Positions 37,157 to 45,449 of a stretch of DNA of 64,000 bases are shown in pieces. The position numbers and the translations under genes are program-made. The notes under the pieces were generated by a model, which did no database searches, was not told the origin of the DNA, and saw only the letters and a list, made by a program, of their open reading frames with translations. The stretch comes from JAPPHA01 sp963664045 (lineage in GTDB: Bacteria; Pseudomonadota; Alphaproteobacteria; Rhodobacterales; Rhodobacteraceae): the NCBI GenBank assembly GCA_963664045.2, contig CAXXGT010000014.1:248001-312000 (forward strand), in the 5' to 3' direction. Position 1 is the stretch's first letter. Each line of letters opens with the position of its first letter.

Positions 37157-39457
37157 TCAACCTATGACCGGGGCGGGATTCAATTCCGCTTCCGCAAGAG
37201 GGCGTTCGCGCCATCCCATCTCGACCGGCACATCGAACAAGCGTCCTGGCGCGAAGCGTTGCCAGTAATGGCGCATGCCAGGCACGATCACCCGTGCCAC
37301 GGGCAGTTCGATGTCGGGGCGGGTTTGGTCGAGCACAAGGAATTCCATCCCCTTTGCTTCGACCAGCGCCCGGCATTTCTCGACATCCTCTCGCAGGTCC
37401 GTCGTCTCGGGAACGGGATAATCGGACCTGCTACGCAGTGCGGCATCTTCTGCCGGCGCAAGATAGGGATGATCGGCAAGCGTCGCGTTCCGCCACCACC
37501 ACAAGCACTGCGGATCGTCGACCCGGTAGCCGGCGCCGCCTGGCCCTGTACCTTGAACCCAATTCAAAAACTGGTTCAATTCGCATACGGCACGTAACGC
37601 CGCGATGTGTGGGTCCGTATGCGCCCCAGCTCCATAGATGATGTCCTCCGCCTCCTTGTCGGTCCGGCGCGATATGGCGACGAAAACCGGAATGCCGAAA
37701 TCACAGGTGACATCCAGCACCCATAGGTCGCGGTTCAGGCCGCCATAGTATTCGTGCGCGGATGTGAGATAGTCGTCACCGAAACTGTCCAGGTTCACGG
37801 CAGGTCGACGCAGGCGGTTATACCACCAAATTGCGAAGGCATCGCGTTCCACCAGTTCGAAAAACCCCTGGAGGATCGCTTCTTCCAGCGTATTGCCGGC
37901 GGCGCATCCGTTTGAATCGGCGACGAAATCCCCGATACTCCGATGATCGGCCGACTTGCCGTAGTAGAGCAGGGAAGTCGGCAGAAATACATGCACGCCC
38001 CGTGTGAGCGACCACACCGGCGACCAGTCGGTCACTGCAACAGGATCGAAACGGGAGGGAACCACGTTGTAGGGGTGGCCTTCGGCGTTGATGCGCGTTG
38101 CGTTTTCCAATTGAGACTCGCTGAATAGCTGTATGTCATTCGGGTGAATCGCATTCTGCTCTTCCGCTCCAACGAATTCCGAGAAACGTTTCCGGCTGCG
38201 GATCTCATCGCCGTGGAACGCCCCGGAATACCTTTCCAGCGCCTCGCATAGTGCACTGGCCTCCGACTGCTGCGGCGTACTGCCTTTGCCCGCACTCTTC
38301 GTTCGAAGACTGAGACGAAGCACACTCATACTTCTGTTCCTGAGGGCGATGTTGCTGCCGGCCCAATGGACGTTCAACCAAGGGTCGGTCGCGCTGGTCG
38401 TGCGCCTCACCCATGTCACCACACCGCTGACGGGGCCAACGAGATGCCGGTATTTTGCAAGCGTTACTTCGGGCGAAACGGAACGCAGGCCACCACTGTT
38501 GCGAACGCTCTTCGGACTGGTGCGTAAACGTATTGGAGCTGGCTCCCTGTCGGCGCGGTACAGCGTTTCTTGGCCACAGGCACGGCACTGCGGACGGCGC
38601 ATGACCCGATGGCGCGCAACCGTCATGCCAGTGGCATCTAGCAAAATCGAATGCTCATGGATCGGCGTATGTTTCCCAAGCACCAGCCACTTGAAGATTT
38701 CCACCGCTGCCAAACCGAGAGTTGCGTCCTGAACGGCAAATTCGGCAACCCGTGGTGTCGGGGAAACACCATCGCCATTCAGATTTCGCAGGAAATTATG
38801 CACCTCCTGATGGCCGCGCAGGCGATAGGCGAGACAAGCCCAACACGGCCCCTGCTCCGCTGGCCGAAAAACCGGGCCGAAAAGAGGCTGCGAGCCGCCC
38901 GCCTTGACGAGCATCCAAGGCGTACCCGACGCGATCCGGCGCTCGTTGATCCCCGCATGGCGATCGTCCAGATAGTCATCGCAGACGATGACCGAGAGCC
39001 TGGGCGCGAAATCGTCCACTTCCACGCCCATTGCCTCCAGGCGGGCGGCAAGTCCTTCGCCACGGCCAGATACGGCCACCGTCGCCTCTGCCAGGCGCTC
39101 CTCGGCCCAACGCGGCGAAACGCCAAGCAAGGAAAAAAACGCCGCCCGACCGCGGTCCATCGTATACTCGCCCGAAACGATATAGCCCTTACGTGCAAGC
39201 GAGACGAGTGTAGACGTTACGGCGGACTCAGGATGTGCGCCTTCCAGCGCGCTTACAATGTCTCTGACCGAATGACGGCCGTCGAGAAGCGGCAACAGAT
39301 CGGGGTGGACGCGGCCGTGAAGCAGCGTGTTGAAGTTCTCAGAAACCAGAAACACCTGCTGATCGTCGACCGGATGGAATTCGAAATGCGGCGCCAACTC
39401 CGGCTTCTCGATGAGGGCGGAATCGGCGGCGGTCTTTCTGAGTATCCTGGAGAACAT
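37157..39457 (-). CDS. TOMM cyclodehydratase fusion (leader-binding ThiF-like + YcaO)
   Basis: 766 residues from the ATG at 39457; the open frame to 39640 overlaps the upstream gene. Three parts are visible. First, an N-terminal winged-helix leader-recognition element (about 21-96, HFEFHPVDD onward). Second, a ThiF/E1-like scaffold with zinc cysteines Cys205/Cys208 (CWAC) and Cys291/Cys294 (CRAC). Third, a YcaO domain (about 320-766) with its ATP-site motifs SEASALCEALERYSG and EEAILQGFFELVERDAF. These fused C-D proteins use ATP to turn Cys, Ser or Thr into azolines. The C terminus is NPAPVIG rather than a full PxPxP tail. No partner dehydrogenase is recognised nearby. The precursor's RCCC end is the likely substrate. 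Confidence 0.92.
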   Translation of the reverse strand: MFSRILRKTAADSALIEKPELAPHFEFHPVDDQQVFLVSENFNTLLHGRVHPDLLPLLDGRHSVRDIVSALEGAHPESAVTSTLVSLARKGYIVSGEYTMDRGRAAFFSLLGVSPRWAEERLAEATVAVSGRGEGLAARLEAMGVEVDDFAPRLSVIVCDDYLDDRHAGINERRIASGTPWMLVKAGGSQPLFGPVFRPAEQGPCWACLAYRLRGHQEVHNFLRNLNGDGVSPTPRVAEFAVQDATLGLAAVEIFKWLVLGKHTPIHEHSILLDATGMTVARHRVMRRPQCRACGQETLYRADREPAPIRLRTSPKSVRNSGGLRSVSPEVTLAKYRHLVGPVSGVVTWVRRTTSATDPWLNVHWAGSNIALRNRSMSVLRLSLRTKSAGKGSTPQQSEASALCEALERYSGAFHGDEIRSRKRFSEFVGAEEQNAIHPNDIQLFSESQLENATRINAEGHPYNVVPSRFDPVAVTDWSPVWSLTRGVHVFLPTSLLYYGKSADHRSIGDFVADSNGCAAGNTLEEAILQGFFELVERDAFAIWWYNRLRRPAVNLDSFGDDYLTSAHEYYGGLNRDLWVLDVTCDFGIPVFVAISRRTDKEAEDIIYGAGAHTDPHIAALRAVCELNQFLNWVQGTGPGGAGYRVDDPQCLWWWRNATLADHPYLAPAEDAALRSRSDYPVPETTDLREDVEKCRALVEAKGMEFLVLDQTRPDIELPVARVIVPGMRHYWQRFAPGRLFDVPVEMGWRERPLAEAELNPAPVIG

Positions 39458-39477
39458 CTTCCTGGGAGCAAGGCACG

Positions 39478-40626
39478 CTAACGGACGTAGTCTCCGTTTG
39501 CGCCCGCATGGGAAAACACGATCTGCCAGAGCTGGCTGGCACCCGATCGAAAGACGCCCGCAAAACTCAGAAGGTAGTATTGCCACATTCGGAACAGGTG
39601 CTGGTCGTTGCGGCATTCGAGCTGATTCCAGATGGCGCACAAATTTTCATGCCAGCTCATAAAGGTGCGGTCATAATCCCGCGTAAAACAGTGCCAGTCT
39701 TCCAGTCCAAGCACACCCTCCGCGGCCGTGACGACTTGTTTCGGTGATGGAATATGTCCACCAGGGAATATGTACCGGTCGACCCACGGATCCGCCTTGA
39801 CTGCGCTTTTTTCGCTACCAGCGGTCTGTGCAAGGTGCAGACCTCCGGGGTGCAGGCAACGCTTCACAGACTCCATGTAATTGCGATAGTTCCTGCGCCC
39901 GACATGTCCGAGCATGTCGATGGAATAGCTGCGGTCGAATTGCTCGTCGACCTCGCGATAGTCCTGGAGGCGTATTTCCACCGGCAGGCCGGCGCAAAGT
40001 TCCCGCGCCGCGTCGAATTGATCCGGCGAAATCGTGACAGCAACGCCAGAGACTCCGTAGCGCTCGGCAAAAAAATGTATCGCACCGCCCCAGCCGCAAC
40101 CGATGTCAAGTATCTTCATGCCGGGTTCGAGGCCTAGTTTTCGGGCGATCAGAACCAGCTTGTTCTCCTGTGCCTCATCGAGTGTCTTGGCATCTGCCCA
40201 GTATGCACAGCTATAGACCATACGCTTGTCGAGCATGCCGCGATACAGATCCCGCCCGACCTCATAGTGGGCTTCCCCGCCCGCGAAACGCGGCGCGTTT
40301 CCCTTTGGATTGATCAGCCGCGCGTGGGCCGCGCGGAAGATATCGCCAGGGCGGAATTGGGATTTAAGGTCAATGCGGCTTGCACGGCAAACCATCTCGT
40401 CCAGTTGTTCACAGTCCCACCAGCCATCCATGTAACTTTCGCCCACACCCAGAGATCCAAAGGCGAAAATTCTCGGAAATGTCTCTTCCTTGTGCACCCG
40501 CATGTCCCAAGGACGGTCGCCGTTGATCCGGATATCCGCGACCGCCATGAGTTGCTCAAACCTCTTTCGGAAATTCGAATACGCCACGCTGAATGCCCTT
40601 TGGCCGCCATTGTCGCCGACTAACAT
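39478..40626 (-). CDS. cyclopropane-fatty-acid synthase homologue with altered active site
   Basis: 382 residues. It aligns with cyclopropane synthase from start to end with a constant offset of +1 relative to the E. coli enzyme. SAM motif LDIGCGWGG and Cys140 of YSCAYW are kept, as is Tyr318. The residues that hold the catalytic bicarbonate are replaced: Glu239 is Gly240 (MLGHVG instead of MFEHVG), His266 is Gln267 and Ile268 is Ala269. It probably still transfers methyl from SAM, but may not make cyclopropanes. It starts the minus-strand operon with the YcaO fusion 20 bases downstream, which argues for a role in the peptide pathway. Confidence 0.88.
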   Translation of the reverse strand: MLVGDNGGQRAFSVAYSNFRKRFEQLMAVADIRINGDRPWDMRVHKEETFPRIFAFGSLGVGESYMDGWWDCEQLDEMVCRASRIDLKSQFRPGDIFRAAHARLINPKGNAPRFAGGEAHYEVGRDLYRGMLDKRMVYSCAYWADAKTLDEAQENKLVLIARKLGLEPGMKILDIGCGWGGAIHFFAERYGVSGVAVTISPDQFDAARELCAGLPVEIRLQDYREVDEQFDRSYSIDMLGHVGRRNYRNYMESVKRCLHPGGLHLAQTAGSEKSAVKADPWVDRYIFPGGHIPSPKQVVTAAEGVLGLEDWHCFTRDYDRTFMSWHENLCAIWNQLECRNDQHLFRMWQYYLLSFAGVFRSGASQLWQIVFSHAGANGDYVR

Positions 40627-40830
40627 ATCGTTGATCGGCGGACAACGGCCCTGGCGGGGGATTGGTTAACCCGGGTGTCGCACCGGCACTGATTCGCCGG
40701 TGAAGTTCCGGTTCGCCGTCACGTCCGTCTACGAAAGTCAGCGTTGATCGTACCGGGGAGGGGGTAACCTTTTCCTTCAAGTGTACGCCAACATTGCGGC
40801 GCCATCCACGCAAGGAACGCCGTAAGCCAG

Positions 40831-41505
40831 TCATCGGACCGACGCAACACACCAGGCGACAGGTACCTTCGATGGACCGCGACACGTCCAGCCGGCAAAT
40901 TCAACGTCGCCCGAATGACAGAGGTCGGGGAAGCGTTCGAACAGCGTCGGGAGCACGACCGCGGCAACGAGAGCCCCGCTCGCGGCGGCGCCGGCACAAA
41001 AATGCGGACCAGCACCAATGGCGACGCTGCGGGCCGTGTCGCGGGTGACGCCGTAGACGTCCGGATGCCCGAACACGTCGTCATCCCGATTGCCCGAACC
41101 GAACATGAAAAAGACACGGCTCTCGGGTTCGAAGTCGACACCGTCGACGGTATCCTCCCTGGCGACCCGTCGAGGTGGCATGCCGATCGGTGGAATACAG
41201 CCCGCACACTCTTCGAGCGCAATCCGCCAACTCGCTCGCCCTTCCGGGACCATTTTCGGCTGATCGGGGTGGGTAAGAAGAGCCCAGGCCGTTCCGGCGA
41301 TCGCATCGCGTGGCTCATTCTGACCACAGGAGATTGCGAGTTTCACGTTCGCACGCACCGTTGCCATTGGAAGTCCGGCCCGCAACTGAACCGACAGCAG
41401 CGGCATGTCCGGTTCACCAACGACTATCGGCAATCTGACTTCGATGTGGGCGTCGACCGAGGCAGTACAGTCATTGCAGCGGCACAGTCGTCGCCGATCG
41501 CCCAT
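40831..41505 (-). pseudogene. cytochrome P450 remnant 1 (N-terminus missing)
   Basis: Only the C-terminal half of a P450 remains, from the I-helix (SCGQNEPRDAIAG) through a PPIGMPPRRVARED block and GSGNRDDDVFGHPD to the haem loop IGAGPHFCAGA. A working P450 needs about 400 residues; this frame gives 224, of which about 180 are recognisable. The K-helix ExxR is spoiled (EECAGC). The last 300 or so bases are also found, diverged, at 44469-44765. It lies downstream of the CFA-like operon start and next to the binding-protein gene; no function is expected. Confidence 0.75.
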
Positions 41506-41618
41506 GTGCAGGAGGTCACGGATTACCCGTTGTCAGGTGTTCAAATCCACACTTCCGTGACTTTCCCGCCCGCTTCACGGCGAACCCAATGACCCGGGAC
41601 CGTTGAACCAGCTGCTTC

Positions 41619-43175
41619 CTATGCCATCCACCAGCGTTCGGCAATTCGTGACCCGTCGAGTTGCCACAGGTTTCCGATTTCCGGACCATGTGCCACTCTT
41701 GTCGAATTGGCATCCACGTAGTTGGCATACATCGGAACAACGGTGCCGCCCTCCGCTGACACGATCGCCTGCATTTCGTAGTAGATGCTCCGGCGCTTAC
41801 CGCTGTCGAGCTCCGCACGCCCCAGCAGAAGCAGTTCCTGGAACCGCGTGTTTTCCCAGAAGGTATCGTTCCACGGTACGCCCAGTTCGTAGTTGGTCGA
41901 GAACATCCAGTCTTCGGTGGCCCTGCCGCTCCAGTAAACGGCAGACCACGGCTTCTTCAGCCAGACGTTCGACCAGTAGCCGTCCGCCGATTCCTGAACG
42001 ACGTTGATGTTGATACCTGCGGCATTGGCTGACGCCTGGTAGAGTTGGGCCGCGTCCACAGCGCCCGGGAACGCCGCCTCGGACGCCGAAAGGTCGACAG
42101 CAAGTGAATCGATGCCAGCCTCTTTCAGATAAAAGTTCGCCTTGTCGGGATCGTACTCAAGCTGCTCCAGTTCGGCATGGTAGAACTGGTTGGCGGGCCC
42201 GATCGGGTGATCATTACCGACCGCACCGTGGCCGAGCAAGATCTTGTCAACCATTTCCTGGCGGTTGATGGCATACTTCAGCGCCTTGCGGACGTTGATG
42301 TCGGTAAAGGGGTCCGTATCCGTCCGCATGGCAAAGGTGAAGTGCTGGTTGCCGGTGACCTCGAAGATCTCGACTTCGAGATTTGCCCGGAGAAGGGATT
42401 CGATCTTGAAATCGACCCGGTTGACGACGTCGACCTGTCCGGTCATCAGCGCATTCATCCGCGCCGATGCATCGTTAACGGCGATCGACTCGATCCCGTC
42501 GAACCACCCGGCCCTGCCGTCCTTGTAGTGGCCCTCAACGCGCGAACCGACGAACCGGACACCAGGGTCGAAGCTCTCGACACGGTAGAGACCGGTCCCG
42601 ATTCCTTCAGCAATGGCCTGCTCGATCATGCCGGCCGGATAAATCAGGATGTGATAGTCCGACATGAGATAGGGGAAGTCAGCGTTGCCGGAGGCCAGTG
42701 TGAATTCCACCTGATGCTTGCCCAGCTTTCTCATCTCGACGATCGGTTCAACGATCGGTCTCGCCGCCGACTTCGCGCCTTCCGCCGTGTGGAGTTGCAG
42801 GGACTCAAGCACATCGTCGGCACCGAAGGGCTTGCCGTTGTGAAAGGTCACATCCTTGCGGAGGTCGAAGGTCCAGACCCTGGCATCGGGACTGGATGAC
42901 CAGCTTTCTGCCAGTTCGCCGATGAGTTCGCCCTTTGCCGTCACCTCGGTGAGACAATCGAAGACAACTCCGTGCCCGTGAACGATCATGAAACTGTCGG
43001 AATGCGTGCGCCCGTCCCAGCTGTCCGACGTGTTGGCCCCGGCCACGCCCATACGCAGGGTGCCACCTCGGCTGGGGGCACTCGCGGCATGCGAGGACAG
43101 GGAAGTCAATGCCGTGGCAGCGACGGTGGCCGCACCGGATTTCAGCACGGTTCTGCGGTTCGGGTGCATTGTCAT
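41619..43175 (-). CDS. family 5 substrate-binding protein with Tat-type signal
   Basis: 518 residues from the ATG at 43175 (AAGGAAGG just upstream); the longer frame to 43337 adds non-homologous sequence. A twin-arginine signal (NRRTVLKSGAATVAATAL) precedes a DppA/OppA-type fold: GGTLRMGVAG, WTFDLRKDVTFHNGKPF, KALKYAINRQEMV. It binds a peptide, nickel-chelate, glycoside or similar ligand in the periplasm. No permease or ATPase genes are adjacent, so it is an orphan or works with a distant transporter. It is divergent from a LysR regulator, which probably controls it. Confidence 0.88.
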   Translation of the reverse strand: MTMHPNRRTVLKSGAATVAATALTSLSSHAASAPSRGGTLRMGVAGANTSDSWDGRTHSDSFMIVHGHGVVFDCLTEVTAKGELIGELAESWSSSPDARVWTFDLRKDVTFHNGKPFGADDVLESLQLHTAEGAKSAARPIVEPIVEMRKLGKHQVEFTLASGNADFPYLMSDYHILIYPAGMIEQAIAEGIGTGLYRVESFDPGVRFVGSRVEGHYKDGRAGWFDGIESIAVNDASARMNALMTGQVDVVNRVDFKIESLLRANLEVEIFEVTGNQHFTFAMRTDTDPFTDINVRKALKYAINRQEMVDKILLGHGAVGNDHPIGPANQFYHAELEQLEYDPDKANFYLKEAGIDSLAVDLSASEAAFPGAVDAAQLYQASANAAGININVVQESADGYWSNVWLKKPWSAVYWSGRATEDWMFSTNYELGVPWNDTFWENTRFQELLLLGRAELDSGKRRSIYYEMQAIVSAEGGTVVPMYANYVDANSTRVAHGPEIGNLWQLDGSRIAERWWMA

Positions 43176-43358
43176 CGTTTCCTTCCTTCTCAATATGCGG
43201 GCGACGTTTCGCGCCAGTGAACGCGCAGCAACTTCGTCTCGTGAGCGGTCGATATTGCCGATCCACGAACTCCGGTCGTGAGCGGGATCTTCGATTATGC
43301 CGCGATCTCGTAGTCCATAGCTTGACCGTAAGCACATTCCTGGTTAGAAAAAATATCA

Positions 43359-43371
43359 AACATTGAATGTT
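43359..43371. promoter_or_regulatory. candidate LysR operator palindrome
   Basis: AACATT-G-AATGTT is a perfect inverted repeat in the 200-base region between the divergent binding-protein and LysR genes. It lies just upstream of the regulator ATG at 43375. It fits the palindromic, often autoregulatory, sites of LysR proteins. Confidence 0.4.
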
Positions 43372-43374
43372 AAC

Positions 43375-44412
43375 ATGCAAGAACGTTCACGTAAAAGGAA
43401 GAAGGGCGCGGCCACCATTCCCCATCTTCACAAGGCCGATCTTCATCTGCTTTCAGTTTTCAGGATAGTGGCCGAGAGTGGTGGATTCGCGGCCGCACAA
43501 GTGACCCTTAACGTCAGCCAGTCGACCATCAGCAGGCAGATCGGCGATCTCGAACGGCGCCTGGGCATGCGCCTCTGTCAACGCGGGCGGGTCGGCTTCC
43601 GGCTGACCGACAAGGGCCAAGCCGTTTACGAAGCATGCCAGCACCTCTCGACGGCACTCGAAAGCTTCCGCACTACGGTCGGTGCACTTCGCGGTGAGCT
43701 GATCGGGGACCTTTCGATCGGCGTGATCGACAACTGGGCGACCGAGAGCTGCTATCCCCTGGCGGACACGCTCAGGGCATTCAGGGCCAGGGCCCGGTCC
43801 GTCCACATTCAGTTTCACACGATGGCGCCGGACGAGATCGAGCACGCGGTGCTGGATAACCGGGTCAACCTCGGGATTGGTGTCTTCCACCAGCACCGTC
43901 CGGGGTTGCTTTACGAGGCACTCTACGACGATCCAGTCGAGCTCTACTGTGGCTCGGGGCATCCGCTGTTCGACCGGGACCCCGGCGAACTTGACCGCAG
44001 GGACCTGGACACGACTGATCTTGTTCACCGCGCCTATCTGTCCGAGCGGCAGGTCGCACCACTTACTGCAGACCTGCGATCAACCGCGTCAGCCCGGCAG
44101 ATCGAGGGCATAGCGTTTCTCATCCTGTCGGGCTGGCACCTGGGCTACCTGCCGGTCTCGTACGCCGAACGGTGGGTGAATACCGGGCGTATGCGCACTG
44201 TCCTGCCCGAGACCTTTCGCCTCAACACGAAGATCGAACTGGTAACTCGCCGGGGGACACCCATGACGCTGGTCAGCCAGACATTCGCGGACTTCCTGCG
44301 CGAAAAGACACGGCCATTGAATCGTGACACCGGCCCTGCCGGTCCAGCACCGCGTGACGCATCCGCAGACCGACAAAAGGCGTATAGCCGAGGTGGCGCC
44401 GGCGCGCGATGA
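43375..44412 (+). CDS. LysR-family transcriptional regulator
   Basis: 345 residues from the ATG at 43375; a TTG at 43363 falls within the palindrome and is disfavoured. The N-terminal winged helix-turn-helix reads LLSVFRIVAESGGFAAAQ, then VSQSTISRQIGDLERRLG. The C-terminal periplasmic-binding-like co-inducer domain starts near residue 100 (LIGDLSIGVIDNWATESC). It probably senses a ligand linked to the divergently encoded binding protein. There is no sequence evidence that it controls the peptide cluster. Confidence 0.9.
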   Translation: MQERSRKRKKGAATIPHLHKADLHLLSVFRIVAESGGFAAAQVTLNVSQSTISRQIGDLERRLGMRLCQRGRVGFRLTDKGQAVYEACQHLSTALESFRTTVGALRGELIGDLSIGVIDNWATESCYPLADTLRAFRARARSVHIQFHTMAPDEIEHAVLDNRVNLGIGVFHQHRPGLLYEALYDDPVELYCGSGHPLFDRDPGELDRRDLDTTDLVHRAYLSERQVAPLTADLRSTASARQIEGIAFLILSGWHLGYLPVSYAERWVNTGRMRTVLPETFRLNTKIELVTRRGTPMTLVSQTFADFLREKTRPLNRDTGPAGPAPRDASADRQKAYSRGGAGAR

Positions 44413-44523
44413 ACCCGATCAAGGTGCGGCTGGCCGCACGGCCTGCACCGGGGAGCGGTTCACCTTTCCTTCAAATGTGCACCAACATCGGGGCGCCTCC
44501 AGGCAAGAACGACCGTGAGCCGG

Positions 44524-44943
44524 TCATCGGAACGACTCGCCATCCCAGGCAACGGGCACCTTTTATGGACCGCGAAATGCCCAGCCGGCAATTTCAACGT
44601 CGCCCGAGAGGCGAAGGCAGGGGAAGCGTTCGAACAACGCCGGGAGCGCAACCCCGGCAACGAGTGCCCTGCTCGCGGCGGCACCGGCACAAAATTTCTG
44701 ACCCGTACCTAAGGCGAGGCTGCGGGTTGTGTCGCGGGTGACATCGTAGACGTCTGGTTGATAGCTGAAGAACGTGCCGACACCTTTTTCCTGTTCGAAT
44801 ATGGTCTTGTGCCTTGCGATCAGCGTGGCGTTGAGTTGCGGGACCAGACAGATCGGGGCGTCGGTGCGCATTCTTGCAAGAGCAGGGTACGGGTCCCGGT
44901 GGAATTGCCGGCGATCGATGTGAAAAACGGCAGCCCTTGCCAT
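44524..44943 (-). pseudogene. cytochrome P450 remnant 2 (internal deletion)
   Basis: The frame joins a P450 N-terminal block (FHIDRRQFHRDPYPALARMR, then APICLVPQLNATLIARH) directly to the C-terminal haem region (YDVTRDTTRSLALGTG, QKFCAGAAASRALVAG). About 250 residues are missing between them. Near the end, an in-frame TAA (44563-44565) replaces the TCG codon present in remnant 1. Clearly non-functional. The haem-side sequence and its downstream DNA match remnant 1, so the two derive from a duplicated gene. Confidence 0.75.
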
Positions 44944-45449
44944 GCTCGCAGCTTGCCCCGCTGTCCGCCGACCTGCAAACGAATCCATTCTTGGCGCCGT
45001 TCGCATCAAGTGGCAAATCCTCGAAAACGCATGCGGGCAGGATGGATTTGTGACCGGATCCGGATCGGCGCACCGGCAGTTTGGAACCAGCGTATCTATT
45101 CGGCGAGAGCCCGTCGCGCCAACGCAGGGTGGTCGCATCATGCCAGCGCCCGGACCTGGCGGGTCGAGGGAATCATACCGGAGTAAATTCAAACTCGCTC
45201 ATGCAGGGGTCGAAGAGTTATATGATTAGAAGTTAATCACTACAGGATTTGCTGTATAATTTTTGGTCATCTTTCCGAAATTCTCTACGTCTTCTGCTGA
45301 GATGCCATGGTGTATTCTGGACGTCATCAACGGTGACGTGCTCGGAGACCGCAAATCCAGTGGTGCCGAAGGGAGATCCATCCATGACTGCCGCCGGTGC
45401 CGTGGTGAAGTCGAACGACCTATTCCTTGCCTGAATCAATGGAAAAGAG

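Noticed and set aside
43375..44412. LysR protein as the regulator of the peptide cluster
   Set aside because: It is divergent from the binding-protein gene with its own palindrome, and separated from the cluster by P450 remnants; the precursor repeats do not resemble that palindrome.
45232..45260. TATAAT at 45255-45260 as the amt promoter
   Set aside because: The -10 is perfect, but no acceptable -35 lies at 16-18 bases, and no sigma-54 site was found; not strong enough to annotate.
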